Made by a program: the position numbers and the translations under genes
Assembly: GCA_964408235.1 (NCBI GenBank)
Contig: CAYOYN010000006.1
Coordinates: 1 to 33,013, forward strand
Direction: 5' to 3'
DNA from: SICU01 sp964408235
Lineage (GTDB): Archaea; Nanobdellota; Nanobdellia; Pacearchaeales; GW2011-AR1
DNA: 33,013 nt
Notes under the pieces: generated by a model
What the model was told of the DNA's origin: nothing
The model's input: only the letters and a program-made list of their open reading frames with translations
Database searches by the model: none
In this document: positions 15,610 through 23,889 of the stretch, piece by piece
Position numbering within the stretch: position 1 is the stretch's first letter
Layout of the letters: each line of letters begins with the position of its first letter

Positions 15610-16572
15610 TTATGGTTTTATTTTATTTACCCAAGTTGATACACTTTTTGCTTTATTCACAAAATTTCTTGTTTGAGTAATACCAAGAGTATATCCTGTT
15701 AATACAAATGTTCCGACAGCAAGTATAATTCTTCGTGTCATTCTTAAAATAAGAGCCTGACCAGTAAGAACAAAAGAACCATTTGTAAGTGAAACTGTTT
15801 TATTCAATCGAACAACAAAGTTTCCATTTGAAGTGAATGTGTGAATTTTCTGACCACCAGAAGTAGTAATAGTACCACCAGTATTATTCATAGTACCATC
15901 ATCTGTGTATGAAATAATAACAATTCCAGAGCCTCCAGCTCCTCCAGTATTAGTTCCACCTCCAGCTCCTCCTCCTCCACCACCAGTATTAGCCGTACCT
16001 GCTGTTCCGTTACCAAAAGCATTAGCACCAGCTCCTCCACCACCTGTTCCACCAGAACCAGCTCCAGTAGCTCCTCCTCCTCCACCACCGCCACCGTAAG
16101 TTACAGATACACCAGAAATTGAGTTAGCTGTTCCTGTAGCTCCAGCACCACCAATCGCAGTAGAAGAAGCACCTCCACCACCACCAGCAGTAGAACCAGC
16201 TCCTCCGTTTGAAAGTTGATTACCAGCTCCTCCGTTTCCACCTCCAGTTCCAGTACCACCAGAAGAATTACCAGTTGAACCTCCACCTCCACCGCCACCA
16301 GCAGAACCATTACCTCCATTTTCTCCAGCTCCACCGTTTACACCAGTTCCACCTCTCCCTCCACCAGCACCAGTCATTGTATCAAAAGTAGAATCGGTAC
16401 CAACTGTATGTGATGCACCTCCACCACCAACAACTACTGGATATGTTCCAGCAGTAACACTGTGTGCGGCATCATAGTTTGGAAATGCTCCACCTCCACC
16501 TCCACCGTAAAAAGTACCAGCGTTTCCACCGCCTCCACCGCCACCGACTACTAATGCTTTTACGGTTGCCAT
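15610..16572 (-). CDS. Glycine-rich tail adhesin-like protein
   Basis: The 320-residue protein starts with MATVKALVVGGGGGGG and continues with about 200 residues dominated by Gly in GGxGG-type repeats. It ends with a hydrophobic repeat of the type GSFVLTGQALIL / GTFVLTGYTLGI, found in phage minor tail proteins. Glycine-rich domains of this kind can fold as polyglycine-II sandwiches, as in the adhesin tip of phage S16, and bind cell-surface receptors; that is an analogy. The matching DNA is a long CCACC/CCTCC low-complexity tract on the plus strand, a likely site of rapid length change. Position among tail genes supports a virion role. Confidence 0.7.
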   Translation of the reverse strand: MATVKALVVGGGGGGGNAGTFYGGGGGGAFPNYDAAHSVTAGTYPVVVGGGGASHTVGTDSTFDTMTGAGGGRGGTGVNGGAGENGGNGSAGGGGGGGSTGNSSGGTGTGGGNGGAGNQLSNGGAGSTAGGGGGASSTAIGGAGATGTANSISGVSVTYGGGGGGGGATGAGSGGTGGGGAGANAFGNGTAGTANTGGGGGGAGGGTNTGGAGGSGIVIISYTDDGTMNNTGGTITTSGGQKIHTFTSNGNFVVRLNKTVSLTNGSFVLTGQALILRMTRRIILAVGTFVLTGYTLGITQTRNFVNKAKSVSTWVNKIKP

Positions 16573-16585
16573 ATAATAATAGTAA

Positions 16586-16993
16586 TTAAGCTAATTGAAG
16601 TAATCCGTTTGTTGCGTCAAAGTCTAACGTGAGAGTATCGTTTGTAATCATGTTAATTTCTGAGCCATAATCAAACCATCCGATAAGTTCATCGTTTGTT
16701 GCTGTATCGTTGTAAATAACAATATAACGAAACTGAGGAACCGTGCCTGACGCTGTAAGCACCAAGTCTGCAATCACAAGTTTATATGTTCCACTCGTTT
16801 GAGAAGAAGACGATGTTGTGAGTGTTCGAGCTGAGATGTTTGTATACGAAATTTCAGTTATGTTTGATAACTGTGTGTTTGAAGCTGTTGGTAGTGTGTC
16901 AGTAAGAGCAACCTTGAGTGTATCAGACCCAAGATTGTGTACTTTTTCCGCTACTGCTTCAACGAAGCTATTGAATTTATTAAATGTTGCCAT
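16586..16993 (-). CDS. Phage structural protein, minor
   Basis: The 135-residue protein begins MATFNKFNSFVEAVAEKVHN and continues with LGSDTLKVALTDTLPTASNT, an N-terminal pattern I know from small virion proteins of many tailed phages. The C-terminal half is beta-stranded (LVIADLVLTASGTVPQFRYI). No motif points to an enzyme. It lies between the adaptor and the glycine-rich protein, suggesting a tail or head-tail joining component. The family's exact place in the virion is not known to me. Confidence 0.65.
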   Translation of the reverse strand: MATFNKFNSFVEAVAEKVHNLGSDTLKVALTDTLPTASNTQLSNITEISYTNISARTLTTSSSSQTSGTYKLVIADLVLTASGTVPQFRYIVIYNDTATNDELIGWFDYGSEINMITNDTLTLDFDATNGLLQLA

Positions 16994-17000
16994 ATGTTAT

Positions 17001-17726
17001 TTATATACTATTAATTGGTTCACTAGTAATTTGCACTTGAAAGTTTTTATTACGGTCTCGGTAGTATTTTGCGATGTCTCCCTCTAAGCCACTTTTACCA
17101 TCTTTCCCAAAGAGTTGTTCTTTTAAATCTGATGCGTTTGATAGTCCTTTATCTGAACAGTATTGCCATGCTGGTCTAAGAGCGAGGTATTCGTGATGAA
17201 CCCACGGAATACCAGCTTTTTTAGTAGTGTCTGAAACAGTAAAATACGTTGGAGTTCGATTAATCCAAATCTCCATACCGTTTACTGTTGTATATGATGG
17301 TTTCTGAACAAGGAAAATACCATTTGAGTTCAAGTAATACTGACTTGGAACACCAGAAGTAACGGTCTGTAAATCAGAATCAGTAATCTGGTCTTGGTTT
17401 ATCTGTGATAGTGTCGTCCAAGTAATTCCATCTGGATTAAGAATACGAACCTTATAGATGTCGAGAATTTGGTTGCCATCTTCATCAGTAGCGAGTGTAT
17501 AGTCCTGTTGGTTTGTTACCAAGTTTCCCTGAATAATTGGATAATCAGTTTGGTTTGTATCGTCTACTGGTCTCCAGTTTCCTGCAGCACCGTTTGCAAT
17601 AATAAAATACTTGTTTAGAGCGTTATTTACATCTGTAACTTTATCAGCAATAGGATACGAGCTTGTGGTCGTATTTTGTGTATTTGTTCGTCTTTTTATG
17701 AGATTTAATATTGTTGTAAAGTCCAT
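17001..17726 (-). CDS. Head-tail adaptor (tail tubular protein A-like)
   Basis: The 241-residue protein opens with a short helix (FTTILNLIKRRTNT), then VTDVNNALNKYFIIANGAAG, a helical pattern of podoviral adaptor proteins (T7 gp11 and P22 gp4 classes). A beta domain with DYPIIQGNLVTNQQDYTLA and IYKVRILNPDG follows, then the C-terminal helical part (HHEYLALRPAWQYCSDKGLS) typical of these proteins, whose helices reach into the portal. It should connect the portal ring to the tail. It is separated from the decoration-type gene upstream by a strong RNA hairpin at 17750-17772. Confidence 0.75.
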   Translation of the reverse strand: MDFTTILNLIKRRTNTQNTTTSSYPIADKVTDVNNALNKYFIIANGAAGNWRPVDDTNQTDYPIIQGNLVTNQQDYTLATDEDGNQILDIYKVRILNPDGITWTTLSQINQDQITDSDLQTVTSGVPSQYYLNSNGIFLVQKPSYTTVNGMEIWINRTPTYFTVSDTTKKAGIPWVHHEYLALRPAWQYCSDKGLSNASDLKEQLFGKDGKSGLEGDIAKYYRDRNKNFQVQITSEPINSI

Positions 17727-17749
17727 AATTTTAGCTTTAATCTGCTAAT

Positions 17750-17772
17750 CTCAAGGGATGTTATCCCCTGAG
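17750..17772 (-). promoter_or_regulatory. Intercistronic 10-bp hairpin
   Basis: On the minus strand CTCAGGGGAT and ATCCCTTGAG pair over 10 positions, with one G-U wobble and an AAC loop. The pairing is better on this strand than on the other, which suggests it acts as RNA. There is no T-run, so it is not a typical terminator; it may mark an RNA-processing or stability point between capsid and tail genes. Confidence 0.6.
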
Positions 17773-17780
17773 TTAAGAGA

Positions 17781-18251
17781 CTAACTAGTTGCAAAAGCAG
17801 TTTCAACTTCTCCACTACCTACGTTTACTCCTTCTACCAACCATTTTGTAGTTGAGAGACAAGTAACTCGGATTCGTGTACCAATGAGACCACCCTTTGT
17901 TGTTCCTGCCATATTGAGAGCAATATGTGTTGAACCGTTAGCATCGAAGGCTACCAATGCACCACTTGTGTCAGAATCGTTACTGATGTAACCACCAATT
18001 AGGAGTTCTGTAGCTGCACCAGTAATGATTTTGTATGCGTTTGTTGTAACTGAAACAGTTGCAATAAATTCATACTGTAATCCTGGAACAGCGAGTGGCA
18101 ATGTAAGCACAATACCAGCAGCTCTATCAAGCAAAATCGTTGAACCTGATTCAATAGTATCAAGTGTACGAGTTGCACCAAGTCCTGAGATAAGATTCTT
18201 TTTGAATCCTACTGTATCAAACTTTGGATTTTTTCCATCTGGATTTGCCAT
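17781..18251 (-). CDS. Capsid decoration-like protein
   Basis: The 156-residue protein is beta-rich. It contains STILLDRAAGIVLTLPLAVP followed by GLQYEFIATVSVTT and ends with the TTKWLVEG type of strand. This pattern (variable-Ser/Thr strand, 'LDxAAGxxxTLP', then 'xFxxxVxVTTN') is common among small capsid decoration or head-associated proteins of marine and metagenomic phages. It directly follows the major capsid gene, the usual place for a decoration protein. A stabilising role on the capsid surface is inferred. Confidence 0.6.
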   Translation of the reverse strand: MANPDGKNPKFDTVGFKKNLISGLGATRTLDTIESGSTILLDRAAGIVLTLPLAVPGLQYEFIATVSVTTNAYKIITGAATELLIGGYISNDSDTSGALVAFDANGSTHIALNMAGTTKGGLIGTRIRVTCLSTTKWLVEGVNVGSGEVETAFATS

Positions 18252-18295
18252 AATTTATATACTCGTTTAATAATAATTTTAACGACTATATAGAA

Positions 18296-19144
18296 CTAAG
18301 CAACCAAGACATCAAAGAGAACAGGAGCCATCTTTGCCCAAGCATTGAACTTGTAGTCAATACGAGTTTCGAGACCGATACCTGAAATCTGAGCACCTGA
18401 CACAACTGGGTTCTGCACTTCTGTCATGAGACCGTAAGTAGACTTACAGATACCGACATGGAAAGCTTTCTTAACACCAGCAAAAACGTGTCCTGCAGCA
18501 CCCTTGTTTGATGAGTAGTGTTCGAGACCACCGTACTTGAATCCCTGCTTGATTCCGTTCTTGAGAACATCGTCAGCAGTGTTGAAGCCCTGAGCAGCAG
18601 CGTATTTCTGAACTTTTTCGAAGTCAGCAGCACGCCAGATGATGAATCCACCATTCTTTTCGAGCATAGCTTCACCGTTAGCTTCACGAATTTCACGAAC
18701 GATACCAGAGATGATGTCGTCTACGTTTGATTCTGAAACTGTGATGTTACCAGCAGCACCTCCGATACTTGCGTTGTCGAAGTCTGTAAATAAAGCGTGA
18801 GCAGCAAGCATAGCTGTTTCCATAGCTTCGTTCAACATGATTGCCATGTTGTCAGCAATTTCCATGAAATCAGAGAAAGTTTTCTGAGCCAAGTCTGCAC
18901 GGTCAATGTGCTGTGCTGAATATTTGTATGTGTCAATTGTTACAGTGTCGTCTGTAGTAGCGACTGCAGTTGATGTGTAACCAGTTCCACGAGTACCAGT
19001 ACCGACAGTTGAATCTGTGAGGTAAGGGTTGTGCATTTTGTTACTGTCAGTATATGTAACAGTACAAACTTCTTTCCACTTGTTGTTTTCTGAGAGACGC
19101 TCTTGGAGCTTTGTCTCAAATTCTTCTTTATAAGCGATAGCCAT
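18296..19144 (-). CDS. Major capsid protein (HK97 fold)
   Basis: The 282-residue protein shows the layout of HK97-fold capsid proteins: an N-terminal helix (YKEEFETKLQERLSENNKWK), an extended beta region (TYTDSNKMHNPYLTD), a spine-helix region (DFMEIADNMAIMLNEAMETA) and a C-terminal beta part (GIGLETRIDYKFNAW). It lies between the scaffold and decoration genes. It looks less AT-rich in codon choice than its neighbours, as expected for a very highly expressed gene. The leader holds an AT-only stem-loop of 8 bp (19157-19179) and no Shine-Dalgarno sequence. Confidence 0.85.
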   Translation of the reverse strand: MAIAYKEEFETKLQERLSENNKWKEVCTVTYTDSNKMHNPYLTDSTVGTGTRGTGYTSTAVATTDDTVTIDTYKYSAQHIDRADLAQKTFSDFMEIADNMAIMLNEAMETAMLAAHALFTDFDNASIGGAAGNITVSESNVDDIISGIVREIREANGEAMLEKNGGFIIWRAADFEKVQKYAAAQGFNTADDVLKNGIKQGFKYGGLEHYSSNKGAAGHVFAGVKKAFHVGICKSTYGLMTEVQNPVVSGAQISGIGLETRIDYKFNAWAKMAPVLFDVLVA

Positions 19145-19192
19145 AATAAGTATTTAATAAATTAAACGTGATAATTTATCAAATGATATAAA

Positions 19193-19774
19193 TTAAGCGT
19201 TGTAAAAAGGACTTTTTGATTTATCTTTAGCAATACGAGCGTTTACAACTGCTCTTCGTAGGTCTACTTGGTCTTTAGGAGGGAGTTCACCCTTTGCAAT
19301 CCAGTAGTCTACAGTGTCTACTCCTGATGTACCAGTTCTTTTACCAGTTGGAATAGCTGCAGAGGTGTTGTTAAGTTCTCGCATTTCTTTAAGTTCGGCT
19401 TGAAAGTACTTGCTTCCGAGAACATCTTCAAGTGATTTGCCAGTTTCCTTAGCAATTTCCTTAACGAGTTTCATCTCAGCACCATCTTTAATACCGTTAG
19501 CAACCAAGAAAGCTTTTTTACCGTAATCTAATTCATCTGATTGTTTGCTAGATGTTTTGACTTCTTTTTTTTCAAACAATTCAGGATGTTTCTTCCCAAG
19601 TTGATTAAGTTGTCGCTCCAATCTAGCCTTGCGTGCTTCTGGGGTTTCAACAGCTTTACCTGTGGTGTCGCCAGAATCATCGTGCGTGTCATCTGCAGCA
19701 TCTTCTGTTGTTACATCTTTATCAATAACTACTTCATCTGTTGCCACAACTACGTCTTTATCTTCATTAGCCAT
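19193..19774 (-). CDS. Capsid scaffolding protein
   Basis: Of 193 residues, the first 40 are strongly acidic (many Asp, Glu and Val) and residues about 46-75 are a charged helix (EARKARLERQLNQLGKKHPE). A helical region (EMKLVKEIAKETGKSLEDVL) leads to a basic end (NARIAKDKSKSPFY). The acidic start and basic helical C-terminus, and the place just before the capsid gene, are typical of scaffolding proteins, which bind capsid subunits during assembly and then leave or are degraded. No protease domain is visible. Confidence 0.75.
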   Translation of the reverse strand: MANEDKDVVVATDEVVIDKDVTTEDAADDTHDDSGDTTGKAVETPEARKARLERQLNQLGKKHPELFEKKEVKTSSKQSDELDYGKKAFLVANGIKDGAEMKLVKEIAKETGKSLEDVLGSKYFQAELKEMRELNNTSAAIPTGKRTGTSGVDTVDYWIAKGELPPKDQVDLRRAVVNARIAKDKSKSPFYNA

Positions 19775-19849
19775 AATGATATGTTTTTTTAGTCATTCAA
19801 TTAGGGAATGATACCTTTTTATAAATCACTTTTGTTAGGTGTGATAACC

Positions 19850-19890
19850 ATATGCACTAATTATAGCATATTTTACTACGCTATAATAAT
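19850..19890 (-). promoter_or_regulatory. Extended -10 promoter before scaffold and capsid genes
   Basis: On the minus strand TATGCTATAAT gives an extended -10 (TATAAT at 19865-19860), with a weak -35 (TTATTA) about 18 bases upstream. It lies in the 117-base gap before the scaffold gene, one of the few long gaps in the head region. The leader also holds a 6-bp hairpin TCATTC/GAATGA (about 19793-19811). Confidence 0.5.
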
Positions 19891-19891
19891 T

Positions 19892-21373
19892 TTACTTATA
19901 AACAACAGTAATATCTGCAGTACCCCCAATGGTTACATATAATCCGTTGTCAAAAGCCAAATCTCCAAAATCAAGTTCTCGTTCACCTGTTGTAGCGTTT
20001 ACTGAAAGTGTGATTGTACTTGAGATAACTCGTCCATTAGCACCAGTTCCACTTGCAAGAGTAGCTCCACCCCAAGCATAGTTCGCCATTGTCTCAGTAG
20101 TTGCGATTGAATTACCGCCAGTACCAATTGTTTTAGATACGATAACCTGCTGAGTGTTACTGTTTGTAGTAGCCTTAACAAGTGCGTTTTCAGTAGTTCC
20201 AGTTGAGTAGTTTGTACCAGCGATACCAGTAGCATTGATAGCAAGTTTCAAGTTATCCAAGAAAACTGCTTCTGATGTTACCCATAGAACTTGGTCTGCA
20301 ACTGCTGTAGCTCCTGATGTTTCTGAGAGTTCCAAAACAACAGTGTAAACTCGTGTACCAATAGTAATTGTTGCTGCATCTGTCGCAACTGCTGGGTTAC
20401 TGTTTCCAGTTCCACCTCCAAATGTTGTATCAGCCCATGCTGTGTTCGCCATTGTTTCAGTGGTTGCCAAAGCATTGATAACTGCTGTTGCAGCTGTGTT
20501 TCCAACTGTTCGAGATACAACTGTGAGTGTTGTAGCATCTGCTGCAGAAGCGATAAGCTGGGTATGAGCGATTGTACCAGTAGAATAGTTTGTACCTGCT
20601 GTTCCTGTTCCGTTGATTGCCAATTTAAGGTTAGCAAGCATTGCTGCTTCGTTAGCACCCTTTTTAACTTGGTAAGCAACTGCTGCTGCACCATAGTTTT
20701 CTGAGAGTTCATCAACGATTGTATATGTGATTGCTCCAAGAGTTACTGTCGCTGCTCCAGTAGTTACACCTGGGTCTGATGCACCTGTTCCACCTCCAAG
20801 AGTAGTATCTGGGAATGAACCGTTAGTAAATGTCTCAGTAGTTGCAACTGTGTTGAGTGAAGTTCCTGGAACTCGTCCACGGATAGTAAATGTAGTTGCA
20901 TCACTTGCAGTACAAACAACTGATGGATGAGCTACAGTGCCTTCGTAGTAACCACGAGAATCACCGTAACCTGTTCCATTAATTGCAGCCTTCATGTTAG
21001 CCAAGAAAGCTTCTGCGTTAGCACCCATAGCGACATCGTATGCCTGAGATGGTGTTCCTTTAGCTCGGTAAACTGTTGAGCCAATTGTGATTGTTTCACC
21101 ATCAACAACAACACCTGATGAAGTGAATACTGAAACTGCGTGAGTTCCAGCAACCATAGCACCTGATGATGTGAGCACGTTCTGACCATGAGAAGCTGGC
21201 ACACAAGCACCTGAACTTGTGAGAGTTCCTGATGCTGCGACACCAAATTCTGTACCATCAGCAAAAGCCAATGTTCCTGATGAATGGCTATTGATAATAA
21301 CCTTGTTCAACTTTCCAAATCCTGTCTTTACAATACCACTCTCGGTAATGTTTTTATATTTATTGTATTCCAT
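19892..21373 (-). CDS. Head-associated protein with three tandem beta domains
   Basis: The 493-residue protein has three related domains of about 110-125 residues at roughly 93-206, 207-333 and 334-447. Each begins with a TITIGTRVY-like strand, continues with a helix of the type FLDNLKLAINATG, then NYSTGT, and ends in ATTETMANTAW and GGTG. Repeats 2 and 3 are most alike. The first 90 residues hold shorter TSSGA repeats (LTSSGACV, LTSSGAMV, FTSSGVVV). The fold is probably immunoglobulin-like or beta-sandwich. Its place between portal and scaffold suggests a head fibre or long decoration protein; an internal head protein is possible. The start overlaps the upstream gene by one base. Confidence 0.65.
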   Translation of the reverse strand: MEYNKYKNITESGIVKTGFGKLNKVIINSHSSGTLAFADGTEFGVAASGTLTSSGACVPASHGQNVLTSSGAMVAGTHAVSVFTSSGVVVDGETITIGSTVYRAKGTPSQAYDVAMGANAEAFLANMKAAINGTGYGDSRGYYEGTVAHPSVVCTASDATTFTIRGRVPGTSLNTVATTETFTNGSFPDTTLGGGTGASDPGVTTGAATVTLGAITYTIVDELSENYGAAAVAYQVKKGANEAAMLANLKLAINGTGTAGTNYSTGTIAHTQLIASAADATTLTVVSRTVGNTAATAVINALATTETMANTAWADTTFGGGTGNSNPAVATDAATITIGTRVYTVVLELSETSGATAVADQVLWVTSEAVFLDNLKLAINATGIAGTNYSTGTTENALVKATTNSNTQQVIVSKTIGTGGNSIATTETMANYAWGGATLASGTGANGRVISSTITLSVNATTGERELDFGDLAFDNGLYVTIGGTADITVVYK

Positions 21374-21705
21374 TATATAGCTTCATTATAAGGAGTTTCG
21401 ACACTTTCCTTTTTACTTTTAATAGTTTTAAGCTCGTTGAATCCAGCAACCAATGTGTGAACTCCTTCAAACTTAGCTCTCAATTGAGCCCCAATATCTT
21501 CATTTGATAATTTCGTTCCTGATTCATATGCACTAGCAACCATATTAAACGCTCCGTTTGTATATTTTGGTTTTACTCCAGGCTCGATAACACCATCCTT
21601 AAACATAATTCCAAACAATACCTTTTTGACTGCTTCAAACATTTTTTCGTCTGCACAAAACTTTTCAATCTGTGCTACTTCTAATTCATCTAGAAATTCT
21701 TTCAT
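21373..21705 (-). CDS. Unknown small protein after portal
   Basis: The 110-residue protein is acidic and helical at the start (MKEFLDELEVAQIEKFCADE), followed by FEAVKKVLFGIMFKDGVIEP and a region with AFNMVASAYESGTKLSNEDI. Its last codons overlap the start of the following gene by one base. Proteins of this form occur next to portal genes in other phages, but I cannot name a function. The helical, acidic character would fit an assembly chaperone or a portal-associated factor. Confidence 0.65.
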   Translation of the reverse strand: MKEFLDELEVAQIEKFCADEKMFEAVKKVLFGIMFKDGVIEPGVKPKYTNGAFNMVASAYESGTKLSNEDIGAQLRAKFEGVHTLVAGFNELKTIKSKKESVETPYNEAI

Positions 21706-21727
21706 TTATACTCTTTTAAATTAATAA

Positions 21728-23527
21728 TTATTGTCCACCTGCGACTGGTGGTGTTTCAACTGATTGTGTTGCTTCTGGTTGAGTTGGTTGTGTAGGCTGT
21801 GGCTGAGGTGCAGGAGCTTTTGTAATCTGGCTAAAGTCTATAGAACTCATTCCCGATTCTTCTAGCAATTGATTGAAGGCTTTTGCAACACCTGGGATTT
21901 GACTAAAAGCTTGAGGATTTGAAATAATTTGTGTGAGCAAGTTTGAGATTTTATCAGCGTTCTGAGCCATATATCGTTGCTTGCCTTTAATGTTCACAAA
22001 TACTTCAACTGGAATCTCGGCAAATTCATCTTTAATTGTTTGAAAGAATTTTCTACTTCCACCCTTCATAAACTCTTGTTTGAATGTTTCAATCAATGTT
22101 TCTTTTTGAGATGGTTCAACATATTTTCCATCAAGCATGAGTTGAATTACTTTCTCTTCCGCTTTGTTTCGAGCAATAGTATCTCCAATCTCAATCATTT
22201 CATCCAATGTAAGTTCTTCTGAGAAATCTTTACCAGTATTGAGGTCTTTTACCAAGTAGTTGAGAATCCAATCACGATAGAGTACATCTGCAAAGAAAGT
22301 TGCAATCTTGCCTTGTCGGTATTCATGGAATCCTTGACCTTGCTGAACAACTAACTGTTGGAGAGCAAATGGTGTTCCTGATACTGGGTTTGTTCCAAGC
22401 TGTGCATCACTAGCTGAACCGAGAACACGAGCGTCTGATTCCATTTTCTGTTGATGACTTTGGAAAGCTGGGAGATTCTGTACTTGTCCATCAACTTTTG
22501 TAATTGGTTTACCTGGCTGATGTGAGAGAATAGTATTAGTTTTTATGTCTGATACATTCTGATTTTTAAAGTTCTCATCGTCTGTCTGAAAGATTGTGAT
22601 TGCACCATCGAGAAGCTGTTTAATCTTTTGAGCATCGTAGTTTGCCCATACTTGAGGTTCAAATAATGTTTCAACGATAGAACGTCCACATGCTCGTCCT
22701 TTTGAGCGAATACGGTCAATTTTGAGTGCTTTAAAGTTATCTGAGAGTGGCTTGTCTTTACCTTTATAAAGTGTAATACCGCATCTCTCACCTTTTGAAT
22801 CTTTATAGAAACAAACGATTTGTGTCTGTGGAACTGTCTTATATACTTCTCCGTCATCATTAAGCCAGAACTCAGGTAAACTTCCTCGTAATTCATATAC
22901 TTCAATGTATTTACTTGGAGTATGAACTTTTCTATCATTTGCAATTGCTACTGATTTCTCAGGTTTTGCAAGCACAATAGCTTCATCAATCTTATCGTCA
23001 TACCATTTACCTTTGTATTCATTGAGTTCTGTCGGTGTAAGTTGATGTTTGATACAAATAGGAGCAGCCATGATGTCTGTCTGGTCACAAAAAGCTATTG
23101 TTTTCAAATCTACAACCTCTGGACGTTCGTTATTCACATTCTTAACAAGCACTAAGTCATAAATGACTGAGCTTTCAACAACATCATCAATGAAAGTATC
23201 GAGTTCGTGTTTTCTTGCCCATTGAGGATGGAATTTCTTAACAACAAAAGACTTGTAACTTTCAGATACATCGTTTACATAAGGAACAATGTCTTTAACA
23301 TCAAAACCTTCTGAGCGAAAAGCTACGTTCAAGATAGGAGTAACAATGTCATCGTATGGTCGCAATCCATCGTTCTTTCCTGAGTGATACCAGCCATTTG
23401 ATACGTTTGTACAACGCTCAATATGCTCTTTCATGTTCCAATCCTTAGATTTAGTCAAAGGAACACGGTCAGTTGCCCAACGTGTCTCCTCAGATTTTAT
23501 ATAGTCAAAAACATTCTGTTCGTACAT
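21728..23527 (-). CDS. Portal protein
   Basis: The 599-residue protein has a portal-like layout: an N-terminal helical part (MYEQNVFDYIKSEETRWATD), a wing region with beta strands (KYIEVYELRGSLPEFWLND), a stem/crown region with long helices (DEMIEIGDTIARNKAEEKVI) and a disordered Pro/Gln-rich tail (PAPQPQPTQPTQPEATQ). It follows the large terminase by one small gene, as expected. It forms the dodecameric ring through which DNA enters and leaves the head. Its length is between T7-type and P22-type portals, consistent with a podovirus. Confidence 0.8.
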   Translation of the reverse strand: MYEQNVFDYIKSEETRWATDRVPLTKSKDWNMKEHIERCTNVSNGWYHSGKNDGLRPYDDIVTPILNVAFRSEGFDVKDIVPYVNDVSESYKSFVVKKFHPQWARKHELDTFIDDVVESSVIYDLVLVKNVNNERPEVVDLKTIAFCDQTDIMAAPICIKHQLTPTELNEYKGKWYDDKIDEAIVLAKPEKSVAIANDRKVHTPSKYIEVYELRGSLPEFWLNDDGEVYKTVPQTQIVCFYKDSKGERCGITLYKGKDKPLSDNFKALKIDRIRSKGRACGRSIVETLFEPQVWANYDAQKIKQLLDGAITIFQTDDENFKNQNVSDIKTNTILSHQPGKPITKVDGQVQNLPAFQSHQQKMESDARVLGSASDAQLGTNPVSGTPFALQQLVVQQGQGFHEYRQGKIATFFADVLYRDWILNYLVKDLNTGKDFSEELTLDEMIEIGDTIARNKAEEKVIQLMLDGKYVEPSQKETLIETFKQEFMKGGSRKFFQTIKDEFAEIPVEVFVNIKGKQRYMAQNADKISNLLTQIISNPQAFSQIPGVAKAFNQLLEESGMSSIDFSQITKAPAPQPQPTQPTQPEATQSVETPPVAGGQ

Positions 23528-23528
23528 T

Positions 23529-23852
23529 TTATTTAAATATTAGGCGTTTGATAAAGACAAATCGGTATAGTCTGTTGTTAAATATCTGCTTAGCTTCAAA
23601 TACATTCATCATTCGTTCAAACTTCTTCCATACTTTGCCTTCTTTCTTTTCGATTATGAAATGAACACGAGTTTTTATATTAAAAATCTTTATAGCTTGG
23701 ATAGCTTCATCAATATTATCTGTGACACATTGATATGTTCGGTCATTCACTGTTAAGGTAAATAGAAACTGACCATCTTTGAGAGTTGGTTTCTTTGGTT
23801 TGACTTCTTTTTTAACTGGAACTTTTGTAGATGCTTTTTTAGTGGTAGCCAT
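23529..23852 (-). CDS. Unknown basic protein between terminase and portal
   Basis: The 107-residue protein begins with a Lys-rich disordered stretch (TTKKASTKVPVKKEVKPKKP) and continues with a compact alpha/beta part (LFTLTVNDRTYQCVTDNIDE; KTRVHFIIEKKEGKVWKKFE). It ends 1 base before the portal gene. The basic tail suggests DNA or RNA contact, and the place between terminase and portal hints at packaging, but no family is recognised. A TATAAT lies 8 bases before the ATG, a possible near-leaderless start. Confidence 0.6.
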   Translation of the reverse strand: MATTKKASTKVPVKKEVKPKKPTLKDGQFLFTLTVNDRTYQCVTDNIDEAIQAIKIFNIKTRVHFIIEKKEGKVWKKFERMMNVFEAKQIFNNRLYRFVFIKRLIFK

Positions 23853-23889
23853 GTTACATAATTATATCATATAAAGTTTATAATAAAAA

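Noticed and set aside
15905..16099. Plus-strand proline-rich frame
   Set aside because: Direct antisense of the glycine-rich repeats (GGN codons read as CCN), so an artefact of the low-complexity tract.
20278..20739. Gln/Leu-rich minus-strand frame of 153 aa
   Set aside because: Out-of-frame shadow of the repeated beta-domain gene; Gln and Leu richness comes from the Ala/Thr/Val codon pattern read in another frame.
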